Assembly: GCF_029626175.1 (NCBI RefSeq)
Contig: NZ_JARUBM010000002.1
Span: 124,001-188,000 of the forward strand
Reading direction: 5' to 3'
Length of the DNA stretch: 64,000 bases
Source: Micromonospora sp. WMMD1082
GTDB lineage: Bacteria; Actinomycetota; Actinomycetes; Mycobacteriales; Micromonosporaceae
Translations under genes and position numbers: made by a program
Shown: in pieces, positions 45,238 to 53,728 of the stretch
Layout of the letters: each line of letters opens with the position of its first letter
Position numbering within the stretch: the first letter of the stretch is position 1
The notes under the pieces: model-generated
What the model was told of the DNA's origin: nothing
What the model saw: only the letters and a program-made list of their open reading frames with translations
The model's database searches: none

Positions 45238-45978
45238 ATGGGACTCATCGGCGACAACGCCCTATCGTCCGGCAACCTCGCCCGTCGGGTCCGGGACCTA
45301 GAACAGATGGTCAGGCAGCTCGCGTCGGCCCGCCGCCTCGAAGCCGCATCCATCGGCCGCGGCGGCATCACCGTCACTGGCGGCGCCATCACCACTCAAG
45401 ACACCGACGGCGCGGTTCTCTCCCGCCAAGGGCAGCTCGGTGAAGGGTGGCGCGGCACCTGGATCGGCCGCGCCGGTGGCGGCGTCGCGTTCCTCGTCGG
45501 CGGCCAGGGCAGCGACGACGGTTTCGTGGCCCTGTACGACCGCACCGGCCAGTACATCGTGTCCGACGACGCCGCATCCGAGCGAGGGCTAGCCCGCCCG
45601 TACATCCCGATCCAGACCGGTGAGGTGACCGTCCCCACCGCCACCACCACCTCGGGCACCTTCACCGACCTGGCGGCCGGCACCATGCCGGTGCAGCACC
45701 CGGTACTGATGGCCCACATCTTGGCCCGCGCATCCGACGGCACCACGGCCGGTGAGATCCGCATGACCGTCGACGGCGAACCCGTGGGCGAGCCGGGCAC
45801 CCTGGCGGCCGGCGGATACACACACATGATCCTGGGGCCCGCCGTGCTGCCCGGCATCTACGCCTACGCCGCGCTGGCCGCGATCAGCATCCAGGCACGC
45901 CGCACGGCGGGCAGCGGCACCATCGGGGCGCGGGTCATGTCGATCCTCGGCCTGGAATCCGCCTTCGTCGCCGAGTAA
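45238..45978 (+). CDS. Putative phage tail-associated protein
   Basis: 246 residues starting MGLIGDNALSSGNLARRVRD, then a short coiled coil (LEQMVRQLASARR), then Gly/Thr-rich beta repeats (GGITVTGGAITTQDTDGAV, GRAGGGVAFLVGGQGSD) and a beta domain (AGEIRMTVDGEPVGEPGTLA, YAYAALAAISIQARRTAG). This is like actinophage minor-tail or fibre proteins encoded after the tape measure. GGAGA precedes the ATG at 45238. No clear family assignment. Confidence 0.6.
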   Translation: MGLIGDNALSSGNLARRVRDLEQMVRQLASARRLEAASIGRGGITVTGGAITTQDTDGAVLSRQGQLGEGWRGTWIGRAGGGVAFLVGGQGSDDGFVALYDRTGQYIVSDDAASERGLARPYIPIQTGEVTVPTATTTSGTFTDLAAGTMPVQHPVLMAHILARASDGTTAGEIRMTVDGEPVGEPGTLAAGGYTHMILGPAVLPGIYAYAALAAISIQARRTAGSGTIGARVMSILGLESAFVAE

Positions 45979-45985
45979 CCCCGGG

Positions 45986-46348
45986 TCAGCCGCCCGCCCG
46001 CGTCGGCAACGGATCCGGCAGCGGGTCCGGTTTGATGACGTCCACCGTCCCGGTACCCGGCGCATCGGTGGCCTGCCGGGCGGTGGGCTCCTGCTCGGGC
46101 TTGCGCTGCTCCGTCACGCTCTTCCCCTCACGTTTGGGCGCCACGGCCGAAGGACTGGCCGCAGTCGACTCCACCACGGTAGGTGTCGGCACGGCAGGCG
46201 GCGTGCCCTCCGGGTCGTCCACCGTACGGATCACTACCTCCCCCTGCCCCGGTGCGCCACGGTCGGCGAACTGCACACCAACCGCAGCACCAGCAGCTGC
46301 GGCAAACACGAACGCCCCGACCATCAGGGCAGCCTCACGCACCTTCAA
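45986..46348 (-). CDS. Putative membrane-anchored secreted peptide
   Basis: About 120 residues from TTG 46348 (GTG 46342 is the alternative). Hydrophobic N-terminus EAALMVGAFVFAAAAGAAVG followed by a charged and Pro/Thr/Ser-rich, probably unstructured tail (DDPEGTPPAVPTPTVVESTA). It could be a lone transcript within the element, opposite to the tail genes. The coding status is uncertain because ribosome-site support is weak. Confidence 0.35.
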   Translation of the reverse strand: MKVREAALMVGAFVFAAAAGAAVGVQFADRGAPGQGEVVIRTVDDPEGTPPAVPTPTVVESTAASPSAVAPKREGKSVTEQRKPEQEPTARQATDAPGTGTVDVIKPDPLPDPLPTRAGG

Positions 46349-46993
46349 CGCGTCCCCTCTCGACGGCCCACATCGACCGACTGTAGACACCAGCGACCAC
46401 ACCAACCATCACCTGACCAGCACAGTCACATCGACCAATCGTCATTCGCGGCGCTGGTGACGGAGGGTAACCCAGGGGGAGGGGGCCCGGACGGATCATG
46501 ACCAAGCCCTGACCCGCCCCCGCCTCAGGCAGATTTCCCCCCGTAACGATGATCATGGCCGGGCCGCTCGGGCGTAACGCAGCGTTACGGCGGATGGGAA
46601 GGGTGCTGGCCAGGACGTGACGCCCGACGTTCTGCCTGCTCGTGGCCCGTGTGGGCAGGCTTGACCGTTACATCGGCCGTGACGTGACGCGCGTGCCGCT
46701 GTGACATCTCGCGTAACGGACGGACGGACGCCTGAGGGGGGAGCGGGTCAGGTAGCAGCCATTTCCCGCCCGGACCCCGCCCCCCGTGGTGTCCCGCGAG
46801 CAGCATTCGATCGACACTCGATCATGTAACGCGCGTGACGGCGGGCGTGCGGTGTGGTGACGTCACGGCACCGGCCGGCGTGACCGTGACGGGTGGTGCC
46901 GGCATACCGGCAGGGGTGATCGTGGCCGGGCCGTTCGGCCAGATGGTCAGGTACCCGACAGGTTCGGCGTGGCGGTCCGTGCACACTCCGGCG
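46349..46993. promoter_or_regulatory. Long non-coding region with CGTAACG repeats, candidate cis locus of the element
   Basis: 645 bp without a convincing gene. CGTAACG or its complement occurs at 46542, 46573, 46583 and 46712, with TGTAACG at 46825 and CCGTTAC near 46665. 46573-46589 is a perfect palindrome (CGTAACGC-A-GCGTTACG). GTGACG occurs many further times. It could be an operator cluster or the transfer locus recognised by the TraB translocase. It is the longest gene-free stretch in the element. Confidence 0.45.
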
Positions 46994-47458
46994 ATGAGTC
47001 GCCGCGCTCCCACCCTGATCGCCGCCGCAGTGTGCCTCGCGCTGGCCGGCTGCGGTGCCGACACGTCGCCGCCGGCGGAAGCCGCACCGACCAGCAGCAC
47101 GCCGGCGAGCAGTTCCCCGTCGCCGGCGCCGGTGGCCACGCTGGACCCGAAGACGGCCTGTATCCGCGCAACCAACCTCGTCGCCGACGCGACGACCGAC
47201 CTGATCGGCGAGCTCGTTGACCACCCGGACGGCAGCACAATCGACCGGACGCTGCTCAGCAACACGATCGCCGACATGGAGGCCCTGAGGCCGTCTATGC
47301 CCGAAGGGCTGGGTGCTGATCTCGGCGACCTGGTCGAGCCGTTGAAGCAGCTTCAGGAGGCGTTCGACACGGGCGTGAACCGGACGATCAACACCGGCGT
47401 GTACCGGTCGCGTGGGCCGGGTCTGATCATCGCATGCGGCCAGTACACGGGTAGCTGA
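46994..47458 (+). CDS. Putative lipoprotein
   Basis: 154 residues. The lipoprotein signal is TLIAAAVCLALAGCGAD with lipobox LAGC. A Ser/Pro/Ala linker follows. The mature part contains CIRATNLVADATTDLIGELV and LGDLVEPLKQLQEAFDTGV, with the second Cys in LIIACGQYTGS. It lies between the non-coding repeat region and the XRE regulator. A role as surface or exclusion lipoprotein is speculation. Confidence 0.7.
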   Translation: MSRRAPTLIAAAVCLALAGCGADTSPPAEAAPTSSTPASSSPSPAPVATLDPKTACIRATNLVADATTDLIGELVDHPDGSTIDRTLLSNTIADMEALRPSMPEGLGADLGDLVEPLKQLQEAFDTGVNRTINTGVYRSRGPGLIIACGQYTGS

Positions 47459-47581
47459 CCGGCCCTGCCCTGGGCGCGGCTGGTGACGTGGCGTGCCGGC
47501 GGCGGGTACCGTCCGAGGTGGTGGCCTGCTGGTGTAGAGGCCGGCCGGCCGCCGCCCAGTCCTCTACCTGGGGAGTCGAGC

Positions 47582-48814
47582 ATGGAGCCGACCATCGGCG
47601 AGCATCTCGCCCGGATCCGCCGCCAGTCCACACTCACACAGGAGCAGCTTGCCGAGCGTGCCGGTGTGAGCGTCGAGACGGTCCGCAAGCTGGAGCGGGG
47701 CGAGCGAGCGTCGGCCCGCATGACGACGCTGCACGCGCTGGCCCGGGCCCTGGACGTGCCCACCACTGCGCTGCTCGGCGACACGTCGCAGGCCGCCGCC
47801 CGCCGGGAGCCGGATGCCCGGCCGCTGTCGCTGGCGGAGATCCGGCGGACGTTGACGCCGGCCCGTGGTCTGGGCGGTCCGGTCGTCACCGCGCCGGACG
47901 GTCCACCGCCGACCCTGGACGATGTTCGCCGGCGGCTGGGTGACGTCGACGCCGCTTATCACCGGGGCGACTACGCGGCGGCGCTGGCCGGAGCGCCCCG
48001 GTTGCTCGACGACGCCGGGCGTGTGGCCGTCGACGTCGCCGACCCGGTCCGGGCTCGCGCGTACGCGACCCTCGCACAGGCCCGGTACCTGGCCACCGAG
48101 TTGCTGATCCAGCTGCGGGCCGGGGATCTGGCGTACGCGGCCGTCGTCGGGGCCCTCGATGCCGCTGAGGAGGCCGGCGACCCGGTGTTGGGTGCGTCGA
48201 CGGTCAAGGGCTCGTCGTGGCTGCTGCTGCGGCAGGGGCGGCTGGCGGAGGCGGAGCAGGTGGCCATCGCCACGGCGGACGCCGTCGAGCCGCGGCTGCG
48301 GCGGGCCGATCCGGCAGAGGTGGCGGTGTGGGGGTGGCTGCTGCTCGCTGCTGCTGCGGCGGCGGCCCGGGACAACCGGCCTGACGATGCAGCGGCGCTG
48401 CTGGACTCGGCTGCGGCTGCGGCGGCACGGCTGGCTGACCGGCCGGTGGGCGGCGGACATCTGGCGATCCTCGGCGGGTTCCGATCTGCCCGGGTCGAGA
48501 TGATGCGGGTGGAGGCGGCGGCGGTCGCCGGCGACGCCGGCCGGGTGCTCCAGCTGGCGGAGCGGGTGCCGGCCGGGGAGACGGTGGCCACGTCGTGGCA
48601 GCGTCACCGCCTGGACGTCGCGTGGGCGCACGCCGAGCGCCGTCAGTTCGGCGACGCCACCGGGGTGCTGCTCGATCTGCGGGACCGCGCGCCGGCGTGG
48701 CTGCGGCACCAGCGGTACGCACGGGACATCGTGCAGCAGATTTCGGACAGCCGGCGCCGGGCGATGTCGACGGAGCTGGCGGAGCTGGCCACGTTGGTCG
48801 GCTGCACACCCTAG
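47582..48814 (+). CDS. XRE-family regulator with TPR-like domain
   Basis: 410 residues. The HTH is at about residues 5-62 (EHLARIRRQSTLTQEQLAER, then AGVSVETVRKLERGERASAR). A helical TPR-like domain follows (AYHRGDYAAALAGAPRLLDD; AYATLAQARYLATELLIQLR), ending VQQISDSRRRAMSTELAELA. Such regulators may respond to a peptide. Start ATG 47582 after GGGGAG. It lies upstream of a short basic gene and a PWPC protein, a layout that resembles the chromosomal locus at 10.6-12.1 kb. Confidence 0.85.
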   Translation: MEPTIGEHLARIRRQSTLTQEQLAERAGVSVETVRKLERGERASARMTTLHALARALDVPTTALLGDTSQAAARREPDARPLSLAEIRRTLTPARGLGGPVVTAPDGPPPTLDDVRRRLGDVDAAYHRGDYAAALAGAPRLLDDAGRVAVDVADPVRARAYATLAQARYLATELLIQLRAGDLAYAAVVGALDAAEEAGDPVLGASTVKGSSWLLLRQGRLAEAEQVAIATADAVEPRLRRADPAEVAVWGWLLLAAAAAAARDNRPDDAAALLDSAAAAAARLADRPVGGGHLAILGGFRSARVEMMRVEAAAVAGDAGRVLQLAERVPAGETVATSWQRHRLDVAWAHAERRQFGDATGVLLDLRDRAPAWLRHQRYARDIVQQISDSRRRAMSTELAELATLVGCTP

Positions 48815-49024
48815 ACCTGTACACCATGTACCAGTCGCGTCGCTGACCTGCGTTTCTGGTCGCGGATGTCCCTGGCTGGCCGGCGGTCCACCCGGGACGG
48901 TGGAGGGGAGAGGCCGGCGTGGTCCCCCTGCGCTGGGGCCTCTCCCGGCGGCGGCGGTGCCCGGTCATCCCACCCGGTGTGAGCACCGCCGCCGCCTTCC
49001 CGGACCCCGGTGAAGGAGGCGGCG

Positions 49025-49174
49025 GTGAGCAGGTGGCGCAGGATCTGGTGGAGGCTGCGGCGGCGGCCGATTCCGCCGGCGGGCACGGGCCGGCGGTACC
49101 AGCTGGCCGAGCAGCAGGCCGCGCGGCGGCTTCTGCTGGAGCGTGCGCGGCGGAATGGGCGGTGGCCGGCGTGA
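49025..49174 (+). CDS. Short basic hypothetical protein
   Basis: 49 residues starting MSRWRRIWWRLRRRPIPPAG, then AEQQAARRLLLERARRNGRW. GAAGGAGG lies just upstream of the GTG at 49025. Its stop overlaps the next gene by GTGA, which supports expression. Arg-rich and unrecognised. Confidence 0.6.
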   Translation: MSRWRRIWWRLRRRPIPPAGTGRRYQLAEQQAARRLLLERARRNGRWPA

Positions 49175-49530
49175 GGGAACGACCGATCACGTACCGGGCT
49201 GCTATGGCCGCTGAGGCGGTCAGGATCGGCCGGGCCGTTGACGCCCTGCCGGCACGGCTTGACGACCAGCACACGCCGCTGCGGCCCGCCTGGACGTGCG
49301 GCACCTGCGACGGCGACGCGCCGTGGCCGTGCCCGCCGGCGCGGGTCCGGTTGGCCGAGCGCTACGGCCGCGACCGGGTCAGCCTGTCGATGTACGTGGG
49401 TGCGTTGTTGACAGCGGCGTTGGACGACCGGCCGCAGGATGATCCGGGCGAGTTGACGACCCGGTTCGTGGCGTGGACGCGGTGCGTCTGCGGGGCTACA
49501 GCGTGCTTCCCGGTCACTTCCCTGAGGTGA
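49171..49530 (+). CDS. Small PWPC-motif conserved protein (element copy)
   Basis: 119 residues. The core, CGTCDGDAPWPCPPARVRLA followed by VSLSMYVGALLTAALDD and LTTRFVAWTRCVCG, matches the gene at 10586-10822. A basic N-terminal part (ITYRAAMAAEAVRIGRAVD) precedes it. The GTG at 49171 overlaps the upstream stop. The 3' end overlaps that of the convergent traB gene by 17 bp. Function unknown. Confidence 0.6.
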   Translation: MRERPITYRAAMAAEAVRIGRAVDALPARLDDQHTPLRPAWTCGTCDGDAPWPCPPARVRLAERYGRDRVSLSMYVGALLTAALDDRPQDDPGELTTRFVAWTRCVCGATACFPVTSLR

Positions 49531-51268
49531 CCCAATCGGTGAGGTCCTGACGGGCATACAGGTCGGCGTTACCGCGTTTCCCCCGCGTCGGCGGAATGGT
49601 GCCGACACGCCGCTGCAACCGTTTCTTCGCCGCACCGTACGACCAGGGCAGCACGCCGTGGTCGACCGCGTCCCGCAACGTCATCATGTCCCCGTCCCCG
49701 GGGACATCCCTGCTCACCGCGCTATCAGGGACTTCCGGCGTGACGATCGCCTGCACCTGTGCCTTGTTGAGGTACGCCACCTGAACCTCAGTGGACTGCC
49801 CGCCGATGACGATTTGCCAGCGGCCGAGAGTCCGTGACGCTTTCGGCATCGCCGCCTCTGGCACGAGCATTTTCCAGTTGTTCGCCGTGTAGCGGGCCAG
49901 ACAGCGGATGCCGAAGTTCTCGCGTGCCTCGGGCCCGCCGATCGCGCGGGCCGTGAGCATTTGCGCGATCGCGATGACGTTCACCTTCGCGGACCGTCCC
50001 ATGAACAGCAGGTTGGCCAGAGCGGAGATCGCCGGGGAGCGTTTCGGTTCGCCCTTGCTCCGGTTGTCGGCCCACCAGTTGGCCAGCTGGCCGATGGTGG
50101 CGTTCAGCTCCTCGGCGATGACCAGCGTCCGCGCGCCGGGATCCCAATCCTCGGGCTCGTGTAGCGCCAGGGTGTTGCGTTCGTCGGCGAGTTCGTCCAG
50201 GCGCAGCAGCGCGTCGTGCATCTGCGCGGGCCGGGTGCAGTAGTCGACGCCGGGCAGGCCGAGCAGCGCCCGATGCGAGCCTTTCCGGTCGAGGATGACG
50301 ACGCGGCCGCCGCGGGCGAGGACCTGAACGGCGATTAGCTGCGCGAGCACGCTCTTGCCGGCGCCGGAGCCGGCCGACACGGCGATGTGCGGGGAGTCGT
50401 CGCGCAGGCTGATGACGACGGCCTGGCCGCCGACGCCGTCACCGACGTAGAACTCCCACTCGGCCAGCCGCGGCAGGTGCTCGAGGACGCGTTCGTGGCC
50501 GACGCTCGCCGGCGGCCGGGCGCGGACCGTCCACCGGGCGACCACCTTCGGGCCGACCTGGTCCCACGACTCGACCAGGCCCGACACGGGGATCTTGCTG
50601 GTGATGATCGACGACACGAGTTGCCGCTGTTCCTTGGTCAGGTACGGGGCGGCGATGGCCAGTTCGATGCGCGGCCCGTACGCCGGCGCCGGCCGGCGGA
50701 ACACGTCCAGCTTGCCGGTGACCGGCCGGGCCCGCCGCTGTGCCGCCCACAGGCCGCGTTGCAGCTGCTCGGGCAGCCACCGGACGATCGGCTCCAGCCG
50801 CGCCCCGTACCAGGCGCGTACGGCCACCTCCGCCGGCGACAGCGGCCGGGCCAGACGGGGGGTGAGACTGCCCAACGTCGGGTCGACGTGCAGCCGCACG
50901 CCGGCGGTCTGTCCGAGCGGCACGGTGACGGCGGCGAGGGTCGGCGCGATGTACGCGGCGTGGAACCGGCGTCGCACGAACTTCTGCCGGCCGCGCCATG
51001 CCAGCGCGACGGCCAGGCTGGTCACGCCGGCGGCGACCGGTTCCGGGTACGCCATGGTTAGGGCCGTGCCGGCGGGGATGCCGAGCCGGTAAGCCTGCCG
51101 CTGCCAGCCGGCGAGCCGGCCGGGGCCGCGGCGGCGCCACGGGTAGCCGCGGCGGCCGTCGAGTGGCCGGCCAGACAGGTACCGGTAGGTGATCCGCCAG
51201 CCCGAGTGCTTGCGCCGCACCTCGCGTAGGAGGCGGGCCACGTCCACGGTGATGGTCTGTTCTGCCAT
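49514..51268 (-). CDS. traB: TraB/FtsK-SpoIIIE-type DNA translocase
   Basis: 584 residues. The ATPase domain has Walker A GSGAGKS (about residues 298-304) in SPHIAVSAGSGAGKSVLAQL and Walker B TLVIAEELNATIGQLANWW (about 380). An N-terminal hydrophobic part (AVTSLAVALAW-like) may anchor it. The C-terminal HTH-like end is SYGAAKKRLQRRVGTIPPTR followed by YARQDLTDWVTSGK. In Streptomyces plasmids and AICEs a single such protein moves double-stranded DNA to the recipient by binding short repeats. The ATG at 51268 has GGAGGA upstream. It is the last gene of a leftward operon starting near the right attachment site. Confidence 0.9.
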   Translation of the reverse strand: MAEQTITVDVARLLREVRRKHSGWRITYRYLSGRPLDGRRGYPWRRRGPGRLAGWQRQAYRLGIPAGTALTMAYPEPVAAGVTSLAVALAWRGRQKFVRRRFHAAYIAPTLAAVTVPLGQTAGVRLHVDPTLGSLTPRLARPLSPAEVAVRAWYGARLEPIVRWLPEQLQRGLWAAQRRARPVTGKLDVFRRPAPAYGPRIELAIAAPYLTKEQRQLVSSIITSKIPVSGLVESWDQVGPKVVARWTVRARPPASVGHERVLEHLPRLAEWEFYVGDGVGGQAVVISLRDDSPHIAVSAGSGAGKSVLAQLIAVQVLARGGRVVILDRKGSHRALLGLPGVDYCTRPAQMHDALLRLDELADERNTLALHEPEDWDPGARTLVIAEELNATIGQLANWWADNRSKGEPKRSPAISALANLLFMGRSAKVNVIAIAQMLTARAIGGPEARENFGIRCLARYTANNWKMLVPEAAMPKASRTLGRWQIVIGGQSTEVQVAYLNKAQVQAIVTPEVPDSAVSRDVPGDGDMMTLRDAVDHGVLPWSYGAAKKRLQRRVGTIPPTRGKRGNADLYARQDLTDWVTSGK

Positions 51269-51342
51269 GCTGAGTGTTCCTCCGCTGTGGGGAAGCGGGC
51301 CCCGGCCGGGCTGTAGGAGGCGATGGCCGGGGCCCGCACTGG

Positions 51343-52194
51343 TCAGTGGTCCTCGCGTACGAGGTGGGCCAGGGCGGCGCCCATGCCGAGCACCGCCACC
51401 GGCAGCACCGACACGGCGGTGGTGATCCACCACGGCGCCGACTGGACGCCGGCGGCGACGAGCAGGTGGTAGGCGACCTGGCCGAGCGCACCGACCGCCA
51501 GGGATCCGAGCGCCGACCACTTCGCGAACCGGCGTGCCCGGGCCGGCACCCGCCCGGACAGCCACACGTACAGCGCGTACGCCCCGTACGTCTCGACACC
51601 GACGGGCAGGGTGATCGCGGTGTTGATGGCCAGGCTGTCCCAGATGCCCGGCAGCGGGTGCACCACGCCGAACCCGGTGAGTCCGCCGAGGCCGACCCAC
51701 CCGGACCACACGGCGACGAACGCCGGCAGGGCCAGCAGCACCACTGGCCACACCGCTACGGGCCGGATCCGGCCGGCGCGGGTGGGCGTGCCCGGGTGAC
51801 CACCGGCCGTGGACTGCGGGACCGGTTCGCCGGCCGGCGGCGTCGGGGCGACGTCGACGGCCGGGCCGTGCGTGGGCGGTGGCGGTGCCGTACCCAGGTC
51901 CGGGGCGACCGGCTCGGCGTACCGCCACGGGTCCGCCGTCGGCTCGTCGACGTCGGCCTGGTCGTCGACGGGCAGCGCGCCGCGGCTGATCATCGCGGTG
52001 CGGGCCTTCCCGTCAGCGTCGGCGCGCAGCCGGGCCAGCAGCTCGACGGCCTTCGGCGCGCCGATGCGGTACTCCCGCATGAGCCGGTTGCGGGACGGCA
52101 CCGCGCCCAGCTCGTCGACGAGCTTGCGGGCGGCCGGCAGCAGCTCGTCGACGGGCTGCGGGTACTTCACACCGTTCACGGTCGGGGCGGTCAT
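51343..52194 (-). CDS. SpdB-like membrane protein
   Basis: 283 residues. The N-terminal HTH-like part has GVKYPQPVDELLPAARKLVD and MREYRIGAPKAVELLARLRA. A Pro-rich linker follows, then about four membrane helices (VWPVVLLALPAFVAVWSGWV; AITLPVGVETYGAYALYVWL; ALGSLAVGALGQVAYHLLVA; VSVLPVAVLGMGAALAHLV). It resembles the spread (Spd) proteins and DUF2637-type membrane proteins of Streptomyces elements that act with TraB in spread. The ATG at 52194 overlaps the upstream stop (ATGA). It lies directly upstream of traB. Confidence 0.75.
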   Translation of the reverse strand: MTAPTVNGVKYPQPVDELLPAARKLVDELGAVPSRNRLMREYRIGAPKAVELLARLRADADGKARTAMISRGALPVDDQADVDEPTADPWRYAEPVAPDLGTAPPPPTHGPAVDVAPTPPAGEPVPQSTAGGHPGTPTRAGRIRPVAVWPVVLLALPAFVAVWSGWVGLGGLTGFGVVHPLPGIWDSLAINTAITLPVGVETYGAYALYVWLSGRVPARARRFAKWSALGSLAVGALGQVAYHLLVAAGVQSAPWWITTAVSVLPVAVLGMGAALAHLVREDH

Positions 52195-52520
52195 CGGGTC
52201 GGTCCTTCCTGGTCGCCGAGCCAACGCTCGATGTCGGCGACCATCTGGGCCGCGTCGACGCGGGTGGGTGGGGTCATGCCCTGCTCGCGGGCCATCTGGT
52301 CGAGCAGCGACGGGTCGCCGGCCTCGGCCGCCTGGACGGCCTCAGCGAGCCGGCGCAGCTGCTCGTCGCGCTGCCGGTGGCGTTCGGCCTCGTCGGCCTG
52401 CCCGGCCCGGTAGCCGGTGTCGAATGCCGCGTCGATGTCCCCCGACGTGTAGTGCCGGTCGCTGCCGGCGGTGCGGCAGGCAGGCAGCGGCGTACGCATC
52501 CGCGTCGTCCGGCGGCTCAT
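52191..52520 (-). CDS. Hypothetical protein in the transfer operon
   Basis: 109 residues starting MSRRTTRMRTPLPACRTAG, then DRHYTSGDIDAAFDTGYRAG and a charged helical region (EAERHRQRDEQLRRLAEAV). The ATG at 52520 overlaps the stop of the HTH gene; its own stop overlaps the spdB-like start. Function unknown. Confidence 0.65.
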   Translation of the reverse strand: MSRRTTRMRTPLPACRTAGSDRHYTSGDIDAAFDTGYRAGQADEAERHRQRDEQLRRLAEAVQAAEAGDPSLLDQMAREQGMTPPTRVDAAQMVADIERWLGDQEGPTR

Positions 52521-53092
52521 CGCGCACCTCCCGCGAGGGCCTCGGACAGGCAGGGGATGCATCGGCGGGCGGGTTGGCCAACGTGGCCGGGCCGCTGGCA
52601 GCGGTCCCCGCCGGGCGGCGGCGGCAGGGCCGCACCGCGCCGCTCGGGGTACGGCGGCCGGGCCTTGCTCTTCGGGATCCAGCGACGCCAGTCCCGCGCG
52701 CCAGCGCGCGGCTTCTCCTTCGGATGATCTTCACTGCTTCGGGTGACATCCTGGGTGTCACCCCCGGCCGGCCCTTCTGTCACCCCCGCCCGCCCGTTTG
52801 GCACCCCCGGGCCCGCCGGTGACACCCCCTGGACGGCGTCGACGACGAGCCGGTACACCCGGGTAGCGATCCCCGTAACGTGCCGCCACACGAGCCGACC
52901 GAGGTTGATCAGCCGGGCGATGGCCCGCTGAACGGTCCGCTCGGAGCAGTCGGCGTAGTCGGCGATCGTGGCCACCGACGGCCACGCGTCGCCGGCGGAG
53001 TTCATGTGCGCGGCGATCGCCACCGCCACGGCGCGTTCGTTCTTCCCGAGTCCCTTGGTGGCCAGCATGGCGGCCTTCACGTGCTGGCTCAC
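52517..53092 (-). CDS. Winged-helix replication-type protein
   Basis: 191 residues. The first ~80 residues form a helix-turn-helix (AAMLATKGLGKNERAVAVAI, GDAWPSVATIADYADCSERT, VQRAIARLINLGRLVWRHV) like N-terminal domains of replication proteins and like the HTH gene at 38994. The C-terminal part is Pro/Arg-rich and ends with Cys pairs (ARRCIPCLSEALAGGAR). GTG start at 53092 overlaps the upstream stop. It may be a plasmid-type replication or regulatory protein. Confidence 0.6.
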   Translation of the reverse strand: MSQHVKAAMLATKGLGKNERAVAVAIAAHMNSAGDAWPSVATIADYADCSERTVQRAIARLINLGRLVWRHVTGIATRVYRLVVDAVQGVSPAGPGVPNGRAGVTEGPAGGDTQDVTRSSEDHPKEKPRAGARDWRRWIPKSKARPPYPERRGAALPPPPGGDRCQRPGHVGQPARRCIPCLSEALAGGAR

Positions 53093-53640
53093 CGCTGGCC
53101 ACCCTTCGCGGCGTCGATCAGCGCACGGATCTTGTCCGTCAACGCCGCCGCCTGGTCCAGCGGCATCATCATGTGCTCGCTGACCGGCCGCGGGGCACGG
53201 TCGCCGCCGTCGACGACGGTCATCGACAGCATCGGCTCGGCACCGGGCCGGATCGCCTGGATCAGCATCACGTGCATGATCAACGGCTCGCGGTGGACGC
53301 CGTCGACCTCGACCACCGGCGAGCAGTGCTCCCGCCGCCGCTGGCAGCCCTGCTGGTCGCACCACGCCGGGTGGTCGGGGGTGGCCAGGCTGCCGGTGGG
53401 GAACACGAACACGTGCCCGCAGGTACGCCCCATGGCGTGGGCGGCGGTCGGGTCCGGGTCGCGGTGGGCGGTCAGTCCGGCCGCCTGGGTCGCCGAGACG
53501 GCCTCGATGCCGTGCCGGTCGCAGGCGTAGACCACGGCGTCAAGCGAGCCGTGCAGACGGCCGTCGGCGGCCGAGTAGACCTCGATACGGATGGTCGCCG
53601 GCTGGTCGCAGCCGGACAGGGTGAACGGTAGATTGCTCAC
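53089..53640 (-). CDS. Hypothetical protein, first gene of the transfer operon
   Basis: 183 residues (SNLPFTLSGCDQPATIRIEV at the start). Cys/His pairs: VVYACDRHG, MGRTCGHVF and PAWCDQQGCQRRREHCSPVV, which suggests zinc binding. The C-terminal half has MLIQAIRPGAEPMLSMTVVD and LDQAAALTDKIRALIDA. GGAGG precedes the GTG at 53640. The region between this start and attR (about 110 bp) must hold the operon promoter. Function unknown; similar proteins occur in other actinomycete elements. Confidence 0.65.
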   Translation of the reverse strand: MSNLPFTLSGCDQPATIRIEVYSAADGRLHGSLDAVVYACDRHGIEAVSATQAAGLTAHRDPDPTAAHAMGRTCGHVFVFPTGSLATPDHPAWCDQQGCQRRREHCSPVVEVDGVHREPLIMHVMLIQAIRPGAEPMLSMTVVDGGDRAPRPVSEHMMMPLDQAAALTDKIRALIDAAKGGQR

Positions 53641-53728
53641 GGGTCGCCTCCAGTGGCGATCAAGGGCCCGGAGCACAGGTGTTCGCAGCACCTGCCGGGC
53701 CCGTCCTCGTTAGTCCTAGCCGGGGTGT

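Noticed and set aside
46573..46589. Rho-independent terminator
   Set aside because: A short palindrome with no U-tract and no gene ending close by; more likely a protein-binding site.
51269..51928. Extension of traB upstream to 51928
   Set aside because: The extra residues are Arg/Gly-rich and lie antisense-like over spdB coding sequence. The ATG at 51268 with GGAGGA is a clear start.
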